From contig CAIMWY010000064.1 in the NCBI GenBank assembly GCA_903845315.1, positions 1 through 21,520 on the forward strand: a DNA stretch of 21,520 nt. The letters run 5' to 3'. Origin of the DNA: an uncultured Burkholderiales bacterium (GTDB lineage Bacteria; Pseudomonadota; Gammaproteobacteria; Burkholderiales; Burkholderiaceae). Under the pieces are notes generated by a model. That model was not told the DNA's origin. It made no database searches and worked only from the letters and a program-made list of their open reading frames with translations. Position 1 is the stretch's first letter. Every line of letters starts with the position of its first letter. This document shows, in pieces, positions 16,343 to 21,520 of the stretch. The position numbers and the translations under genes are program-made.

Positions 16343-17857
16343 TTGCTGTTGCTTCATGTGCTGGCTTGGGTGCTGGCCCATGGCATTGCCGACACCAACC
16401 TCGACAGCTATGCCGACATGTTGGAGAACTTTGCCTGGGGGCAAAACTGGGCCTGGGGTAGCGCCAAGCACCCGCCCCTGTTTGCCTGGGTGACCGGCGC
16501 CTGGTTTTCGGTATTGCCCCACCTTGATGTCTCTTACCACCTGCTGTCCTACCTGAATGTCGCGCTGGCCTTGCTGGGTGTGTATCACGCCGCACAAGCC
16601 ATGGGACGACCAGATTTAGCCTTACCTTCAGCGCTGTTGCTGTGTTTGGCGTTCCCTTACAGCACCTTGGCCGTCAAGTTCAACGCCAATGCCATTTTGT
16701 TGAGTTTGTGGCCTTGGGTGGTATTGGCCTGGGTGCGCTGTGTAGCAAGTCAAGGTCGCATGGCATTGGCTTGGTCCGTGGCACTGGGGGTTTTGAGTGC
16801 TTTGGCAATGCTTGGAAAGTATTACAGCGGCGTTTTTTTGCTTGCCATATTTCTGAGCTCGCTGGCCAGTCGAAACGGCCGAGCTTGGTTTGGCACTTAC
16901 AAACCTTGGCTGACTTTGGCAGTATTTGGCGTGTGTCTGGCCCCTCACCTGCTCTGGCTTCAAAGCCACGATTGGGTCACGCTACGTTATGTTGGCGAAC
17001 AAGGTGGGGATGACGGTGTGAGTTGGCGCATGGTGCTGAAGTTTGCGCTCTCCCCGCCCGCCTATTGGTTACTGCCTTGGTTGTTGTGTGCGTGGGTCTA
17101 TGCACCGGGTACACCAACGTTCGTGCAACGCCTGCGCGGTTGGCCGCGGCGATTGCTGCGCTGTTGGTTGCCACAAGGCTGGGATGACACCTTGTTTTGG
17201 ATTGCCCTGCTGCCTTGGGCCATCACCTTGGTGTTTGGTATCACCGGCTTTGTGGAGCTGTCCATGCCCTGGGCGATTCCCATTGGTTATGGCTTTTCTT
17301 TGCTGTGGTTGCGCAACCTGAGCCAAGATGGGCCAGACTTGGTCTTGGCTCGGGCCAAGCTTTTGAAGTGCTTTCTGCCATGGTGCCTTCTCGTTGTGAC
17401 CGTGAGCCCTTGGTACGCTTGGCACCAAGCCCAAGAAGGCACCCCCAACCATTACCTGCCAAGGCGAGAGGCCGCCAAGGCCTTGCTCGCCACATGGAAT
17501 GAGCGCTACCCTGATCAGCCCTTGCGTTGGGTCGGTGGGCAGTGGGCAGAAAACGCCTTGCTGGCCTTTTATGGTGACCCCGCCTTGCAGGTGGTCCCCG
17601 GCGTGCCCAATCAATTCCCTGCAACGGTAATCCCGCTGCAAGATTGGCAACAACAAGCGGGACTGTTGCTATGCCCCTTGGGGCCCATCGACAAACCCGA
17701 ACCCAACAACTGCCCGCAAGACATGCGCACTTGGCTGAGTGCGCAAGGCCAAATCCCAAATCCCATTGAATTGACAGTGGCCAGCACGGGGCTGCGTTTT
17801 CCGCAGCACAAACCGTTTGCCTACATCGCTTTTCCCTATTTGCCTGCTCAGCCCTGA
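16343..17857 (+). CDS. GT-C glycosyltransferase, family 39 (PMT/ArnT-like) membrane protein
   Basis: Membrane glycosyltransferase of the fold that uses polyprenyl-phosphate-linked sugars. From TTG at 16343 it has 504 residues. The first outer loop carries the acidic motif NLDSYADMLEN (19-29), followed by AKHPPLFAWV (41-50), typical of this family. About ten membrane helices follow to roughly residue 375. A soluble periplasmic C-terminal domain of about 120 residues completes the protein. Sugar and acceptor are unknown. The start is doubtful. No in-frame ATG exists, TTG has no ribosome binding site, and the open frame continues upstream to 16268 encoding a plausible positively charged lead into the first helix (QRRSIGIGS). 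A bidirectional terminator follows the gene. Confidence 0.85.
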   Translation: MLLLHVLAWVLAHGIADTNLDSYADMLENFAWGQNWAWGSAKHPPLFAWVTGAWFSVLPHLDVSYHLLSYLNVALALLGVYHAAQAMGRPDLALPSALLLCLAFPYSTLAVKFNANAILLSLWPWVVLAWVRCVASQGRMALAWSVALGVLSALAMLGKYYSGVFLLAIFLSSLASRNGRAWFGTYKPWLTLAVFGVCLAPHLLWLQSHDWVTLRYVGEQGGDDGVSWRMVLKFALSPPAYWLLPWLLCAWVYAPGTPTFVQRLRGWPRRLLRCWLPQGWDDTLFWIALLPWAITLVFGITGFVELSMPWAIPIGYGFSLLWLRNLSQDGPDLVLARAKLLKCFLPWCLLVVTVSPWYAWHQAQEGTPNHYLPRREAAKALLATWNERYPDQPLRWVGGQWAENALLAFYGDPALQVVPGVPNQFPATVIPLQDWQQQAGLLLCPLGPIDKPEPNNCPQDMRTWLSAQGQIPNPIELTVASTGLRFPQHKPFAYIAFPYLPAQP

Positions 17858-17889
17858 GCCCGCGAGCTCGGTTTGTGCCCCGCGCTTAA

Positions 17890-17913
17890 AAAAACCACCC
17901 GAAGGTGGTTTTT
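17890..17913. terminator. Bidirectional intrinsic terminator
   Basis: A-rich arm plus ACCACC (17890-17899), loop CGAA (17900-17903), then GGTGGT plus T run (17904-17913). The stem is 11 bp including A-T pairs, with A residues on one side and T on the other, so it can end transcripts from both strands. It lies between the stops of the glycosyltransferase (+) and the binding protein (-). Confidence 0.9.
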
Positions 17914-17935
17914 AAATCTGTACTGAAGGTGAAGC

Positions 17936-19078
17936 TCAGCGCACCACCGCAATTTGATCGCGTTTGCCCGCCTTGTAGGTGTAGAGCGTGAGGGCACCAT
18001 TTTTGACGTCACCTTTGGCATCAAAAGCAATCACACCCGTCACGCCCTTGTAGCCTGAGGTCTTTGACAACTCCGGCAAGTACTTGGTGGGATCGGTCGA
18101 CTTGGCACGTTGCATGGCGTCCACCATCACATTGACGGCGTCGTACACATAAGGGGCGTACAGCTTCACGTCGTCGTTGAAGCGTTTCTTGTACTTCACG
18201 CCAAAGTCGTCCATGCCTTTCTTCAAGGCGCCGTCCACGCCACCCGCTTCAGCACAAATCACCTGACCATCGGCCATGGCATCGCCCGCGAGTTTGACCA
18301 ACTCGGTGGTGCAAATCCCGTCACCGCCCATGAACTTTGAGGAGATGCCCAAAGATTTCATTTGCTTGAGCATGGGGCCGCCCACGGCGTCCATACCGCC
18401 AAAAAACACGATGTCAGGCTTCTTGCCTTTGAGCGTCGTCAAGATCGGCATAAAGTCAGTGGCTTTGTCGGTGGTGAACTCGTGGCCCACCAAATTGCCA
18501 CCTGCGGCTTTGACCGCTTTTTCAAACTCTTCGGCTACGCCTTGTCCGTAGGCCGTGCGATCGTCAATCACAGCGATCGACTTGCCCTTCAACTCTTTCA
18601 CCGCATAGCGCCCCAAGGTGCCGCCCAAGTGCACGTCATCGGCCACCACACGAAACGTGGTTTTGTACCCTTGACGGGTGTATTTTGGGTTGGTGGCAGA
18701 AGGCGAAATTTGCGGAATGCCAGCATCGCTGTAAATCTTGGAGGCAGGAATCGTGGTGCCAGAGTTCAAGTGGCCCACCACCCCAGACACCTTAGCGTCC
18801 ACCAGCTTTTGTGCGGCGGCTGTGCCTTGCTTGGGATCGGCCGCATCGTCTTCAGCCAGCAACTCAAATTTGATCTTTTTCCCGCCAATGCTGACGCCTT
18901 TGGCGTTGAGCTCTTCCACGGCCAAACGGGCACCGTTCTCGTTGTCTTTGCCCAAGTGGGCAATGGCGCCACTGACAGGCGCCACGTGACCGATCTTGAC
19001 CACCTGCTCTTGTGCAAAGGTCAAGCCACTGACAGCGGCAATGCTGGCAACCAGCGTCAATTTGAAATGGGTGCGCAT
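17936..19078 (-). CDS. Branched-chain amino acid ABC transporter substrate-binding protein
   Basis: Periplasmic type 1 binding protein of the LivJ/LivK family, 380 residues, the usual length. The signal peptide is clear: MRTHFKLTL, a hydrophobic core and a likely cleavage after LTFA (about residue 22). The mature protein begins QEQVVKIGHVAPVSG, the standard first strand. Further family features are NGARLAVEELNAKG (about 48-61), LLAEDDAADP (about 73-82), and a long central FRVVADDVHLGG segment. AAGGAG lies 7 bases before the ATG at 19078 (minus strand). No permease or ATPase gene is nearby, so it must work with transporters encoded elsewhere. Its exact ligand (leucine, other amino acids or small acids) cannot be inferred. 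Confidence 0.95.
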   Translation of the reverse strand: MRTHFKLTLVASIAAVSGLTFAQEQVVKIGHVAPVSGAIAHLGKDNENGARLAVEELNAKGVSIGGKKIKFELLAEDDAADPKQGTAAAQKLVDAKVSGVVGHLNSGTTIPASKIYSDAGIPQISPSATNPKYTRQGYKTTFRVVADDVHLGGTLGRYAVKELKGKSIAVIDDRTAYGQGVAEEFEKAVKAAGGNLVGHEFTTDKATDFMPILTTLKGKKPDIVFFGGMDAVGGPMLKQMKSLGISSKFMGGDGICTTELVKLAGDAMADGQVICAEAGGVDGALKKGMDDFGVKYKKRFNDDVKLYAPYVYDAVNVMVDAMQRAKSTDPTKYLPELSKTSGYKGVTGVIAFDAKGDVKNGALTLYTYKAGKRDQIAVVR

Positions 19079-19158
19079 TCAAAAACTCCTTGGTGGATAA
19101 AACGAGGACGAAAAGATCATAACTTTCAAGCATGCGTCAAAAGAAATTCCTTGGCGAG

Positions 19159-19602
19159 TCAAGCATTTTCTTTTAACTTTAAATCATGGCGTGTGATGGC
19201 GTAGCCCCGATCGGCGAAGTGCTTCCAGCGCTGGCGGGCATTCTGCCGATCTTGCTCCTCCAAGGTCACCACCTCAATGATGCGCTCAAAGCGCTCATAG
19301 CCTGGCATCACGGCATCGCCCAAATTCAACAACACTTGGTGGTGCGGCAACGACCCACCTTCATCGAGTTGGGAAGACAACACAATGGGCGACGCCATGC
19401 GCTGCTCAAGCGGGCTGTCGGCTCGGCAGTGCGGCACAAACTCCAAAGGGGCAAAGGTCCACAACTGGGTATCCAAGGTTTGCAAACTGGCGTTGTCGCC
19501 AACCACCACCACCTTGGCCCCGCTGGCCACAGCTTTGCGCAACAAACGACATGCATAGGTCAGTTTGTCGGGCGCGTTGAAGTGAAAGGCGATTTCGGTC
19601 AT
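19159..19602 (-). CDS. holC: DNA polymerase III subunit chi
   Basis: Clamp-loader accessory subunit that links the replicative polymerase to single-strand binding protein. The 147 residues equal the length of the E. coli protein. Motifs include the N-terminal [19 protein letters not shown] (7-25), VVVVGDN (about 34-40), and the region [13 protein letters not shown] (about 47-59), which is characteristic of chi. The start overlaps the pepA stop by 4 bases (ATGA), so translation is coupled. The pepA-holC order is shared with many gamma- and betaproteobacteria. Confidence 0.95.
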   Translation of the reverse strand: MTEIAFHFNAPDKLTYACRLLRKAVASGAKVVVVGDNASLQTLDTQLWTFAPLEFVPHCRADSPLEQRMASPIVLSSQLDEGGSLPHHQVLLNLGDAVMPGYERFERIIEVVTLEEQDRQNARQRWKHFADRGYAITRHDLKLKENA

Positions 19603-21116
19603 GCCTGGCGTGCAGATGCGCGACGACGGGCACCAGGTTGTGCGACCGTTCTGTCCGTCTTGCCCTTGGCTTTAGGCACAGTTCCCAAGAGGTAGTGCAG
19701 CAACAAACCCACCGGACGACCCGTGGCGCCTTTGGCGGCGCCGCTTTTCCAAGCAGACCCGGCAATGTCCAAATGCGCCCAAGGGTAGTCTTTGGCAAAG
19801 CGCTGTAAAAACTTGGCGGCGGTGATGGCGCCACCATCACGCCCACCCACATTGGCCACATCGGCAAAGTTGGACTTCAGACCTTCCGCGTATTCATCGT
19901 CTAAAGGCAAGCGCCAGCAAGGATCAAGCGCTGCCTCTCCCGCAGCCTCCAGCGCGTGGGCCAACTCGTCAGAAGCCGAGAACAAGCCGCTGCGCACATG
20001 GCCCAGCGACACCACACACGCCCCGGTCAAAGTGGCAATGTCAATCACCGCGCTGGGTTTGAAGCGTTTGGCATAAGTCAAGGCGTCGCACAAGATCAAA
20101 CGACCTTCAGCGTCGGTGTTCAGTACCTCAATGGTTTGCCCGCTCATGCTGGTCACCACGTCGCCCGGCTTCAAGGCCAGTCCATCAGGCATGTTCTCGC
20201 AGGTGGGTATCAAGCCCACCACATTGATGGCGGGCTGCAATTGCGCCAGAGCCTCAAACGTGCCCAACACGCTGGCAGCGCCACACATGTCGAACTTCAT
20301 CTCGTCCATGCCCGCGGCAGGTTTGATGGATATGCCACCGGTGTCAAACGTGATGCCCTTGCCGACCAACACAGTAGGCGCCTCGGTTTTGGTGGTTCCG
20401 TTGTAATGCAACACAATAAAACGCATCGGCTCACGCGAACCCTGCGCCACAGCCGCAAACGACCCCATGCCCAGCTTGTGAATCTGGGCTGGGCCCAGCA
20501 CCTCACAGCGCACTCGTGGCTGTTTACCCAAAGCTTGAGCGACTTTTGCCAACATGCTTGGCGTGGCATGGTTGGCAGGACGGTTGCCCCACTCCTTGGC
20601 CAAGGCCACGCCCGCCACTTGGGCACACGCATGCGCAAAGTCAGCCTTAGCGGCTTTGGTTTGACTGGCAGTGGGTAAACCCAGCACCACGCGTTTGAGC
20701 AGACTGGCTTTGGCTGTCGGCTTGGTGGCGGTATAGACATAACTGGTGTCGGCCACGGCTTGTGTGGTGACATGCAAGCGTTGTTCGCTGGCGTTCTCCA
20801 GCCAAATGGTCAGACTCTTGGGCGCCACTGATTTGAGTGAGGCGACCGCCGCTGTGACCGCTTGACGAAGTTGGCGTGCATGGCCATCGCCTGTTGAGAC
20901 CAACAACACACGACCAGCGCTCACACCATCGGCTCGCCAAAGGCTCAGCATCTTGGCTGGGGTGGCGTCGAGGTCGCCACTCTTGCGTGCCTGAGCAATC
21001 AGTCCAGACAAGGTGTCGCGTGCAGGCTTGAAAGCCGCAGAAACCAGCACAATCAGCACATCGGTTTTCAGCCCTGCTGCAGCGGTTAAATCCAAGGTCT
21101 TGAGTTCAAAGTTCAT
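19599..21116 (-). CDS. pepA: Leucyl aminopeptidase (cytosol aminopeptidase, M17)
   Basis: Two-metal cytoplasmic exopeptidase that removes N-terminal residues from peptides; in E. coli it also binds DNA. It has 505 residues from ATG at 21116. The N-terminal domain is followed by a catalytic domain with [17 protein letters not shown] (251-267; Lys253, Asp258, Lys265), Asp276 in [10 protein letters not shown], and the family signature NTDAEGRL (333-340; Asp335, Glu337, Arg339), so metal ligands and active-site residues are present. ATG at 21116 gives the usual MNFELKTL start; GTG at 21137 would add seven residues and nearly touch lptF. The C-terminus has an unusual basic tail of about 25 residues (rich in Lys, Arg and Ala) whose final codons overlap the holC start. 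Confidence 0.96.
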   Translation of the reverse strand: MNFELKTLDLTAAAGLKTDVLIVLVSAAFKPARDTLSGLIAQARKSGDLDATPAKMLSLWRADGVSAGRVLLVSTGDGHARQLRQAVTAAVASLKSVAPKSLTIWLENASEQRLHVTTQAVADTSYVYTATKPTAKASLLKRVVLGLPTASQTKAAKADFAHACAQVAGVALAKEWGNRPANHATPSMLAKVAQALGKQPRVRCEVLGPAQIHKLGMGSFAAVAQGSREPMRFIVLHYNGTTKTEAPTVLVGKGITFDTGGISIKPAAGMDEMKFDMCGAASVLGTFEALAQLQPAINVVGLIPTCENMPDGLALKPGDVVTSMSGQTIEVLNTDAEGRLILCDALTYAKRFKPSAVIDIATLTGACVVSLGHVRSGLFSASDELAHALEAAGEAALDPCWRLPLDDEYAEGLKSNFADVANVGGRDGGAITAAKFLQRFAKDYPWAHLDIAGSAWKSGAAKGATGRPVGLLLHYLLGTVPKAKGKTDRTVAQPGARRRASARQA

Positions 21117-21139
21117 AATTGCGTCTTTCTTTCGCACTG

Positions 21140-21520
21140 ATGTTATTCCATTCCTCCCTTCGTAAAGAGCTGGCTCGCAGCTTTGGCGCCACCTTGGTGG
21201 TGTTGATCACGATCGTCATGACCATGATGCTGATTCGCACACTGGGCCAAGCATCGCAAGGTAGCGTCAACCCCTCAGAAGTGAGTTTGGTCATGGGCTA
21301 CACCATGTTGGGCCATTTGCCCACGTTGCTGACCATGAGCCTGTTCATAGCCACCGTGGGCACGCTCTCACGCTTGTTCCTAGACAGTGAAATGGTGATT
21401 TGGCTGGCCAGCGGCAAAGGCTTGCGTTCATTTCTATCTCCGATACTGCGCTTTGCGTGGCCCATGCTGTTGACGGTGGCTTTGTTGGTGCTCTTGGTGT
21501 GGCCGTGGTCAAACAATCAA
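21140..21520 (+). CDS. lptF: LPS export permease LptF (5' part, runs off the window)
   Basis: The first 127 codons are present, open to the window edge. The protein starts [19 protein letters not shown], then a first membrane helix ([17 protein letters not shown]), a conserved loop with GSVNPSEV, a second hydrophobic stretch (about 50-72), [17 protein letters not shown] (about 79-95) and a third helix beginning at [13 protein letters not shown]. LptF is one of the two membrane subunits of the LptB2FG transporter that extracts lipopolysaccharide from the inner membrane. It diverges from pepA, as in many proteobacteria; lptG is expected just outside. Only 23 bases separate the two start codons, and no ribosome binding site is evident before the ATG. 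Confidence 0.93.
   Translation, partial: MLFHSSLRKELARSFGATLVVLITIVMTMMLIRTLGQASQGSVNPSEVSLVMGYTMLGHLPTLLTMSLFIATVGTLSRLFLDSEMVIWLASGKGLRSFLSPILRFAWPMLLTVALLVLLVWPWSNNQ

Noticed and set aside
19186..19695. A 169-codon plus-strand frame opposite holC and the pepA 3' end
   Set aside because: HolC and PepA are certain genes here, and the translation resembles no known family.
1..21520. tRNA, rRNA, CRISPR arrays, insertion sequences, integration sites
   Set aside because: Reading through the window showed no repeat-spacer pattern, no transposase frame, no terminal inverted repeats and no recognisable structural RNA gene.

Overview
The window looks like a piece of a betaproteobacterial chromosome, most probably Burkholderiales and close to Comamonadaceae. 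The protein sequences of Rho, LptF, PepA, HolC and ComEC have that character. The neighbourhoods also fit: pepA-holC diverges from lptF, and rho stands alone. There is no sign of phage, insertion sequences, tRNA, rRNA or CRISPR. No database search was possible, so family names come from motifs recognised in the translations.

Layout. A complete rho gene (110-1372, +) ends in a strong intrinsic terminator. A leftward block follows: an alpha-E domain protein (1454-2407), a circularly permuted ATP-grasp protein (2410-3855), ComEC (3898-6336) and a small exported protein (6412-6837). Diverging from it is a rightward, tightly packed block. It holds a 1170-residue transglutaminase plus DUF2126 protein (6957-10469), a 935-residue fusion of ATP-grasp and alpha-E (10491-13298), a second transglutaminase (13301-14275) and a RidA-family protein (14296-14751). 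Next, all leftward, are an AEC-family permease (14811-15797) and a 63-codon gene with a good ribosome binding site (15912-16103). A GT-C glycosyltransferase (about 16343-17857, +) converges on a branched-chain amino-acid type binding protein (17936-19078, -) across a bidirectional terminator. Finally holC and pepA (19159-21116, -) overlap by 4 bases and diverge from the start of lptF (21140 to the window edge, +).

The most interesting part is 1454-14275. It contains the components of a predicted but, to my knowledge, experimentally uncharacterised bacterial peptide-ligation or peptide-tagging system: a permuted ATP-grasp ligase, a permuted glutamine-synthetase-like ligase (DUF2126), the helical alpha-E domain, and transglutaminase-fold cysteine proteins. 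Comparative genomics by Iyer, Aravind and colleagues (2009) linked such sets to an NTN-hydrolase peptidase; none is encoded here. The ATP-grasp/alpha-E pair is present twice. One copy is split, with its motifs intact. The other is fused, and several of its conserved ATP-grasp positions have changed, which suggests an active enzyme paired with a divergent or regulatory partner. This functional picture is inference; the gene order and motifs are read directly from the sequence.
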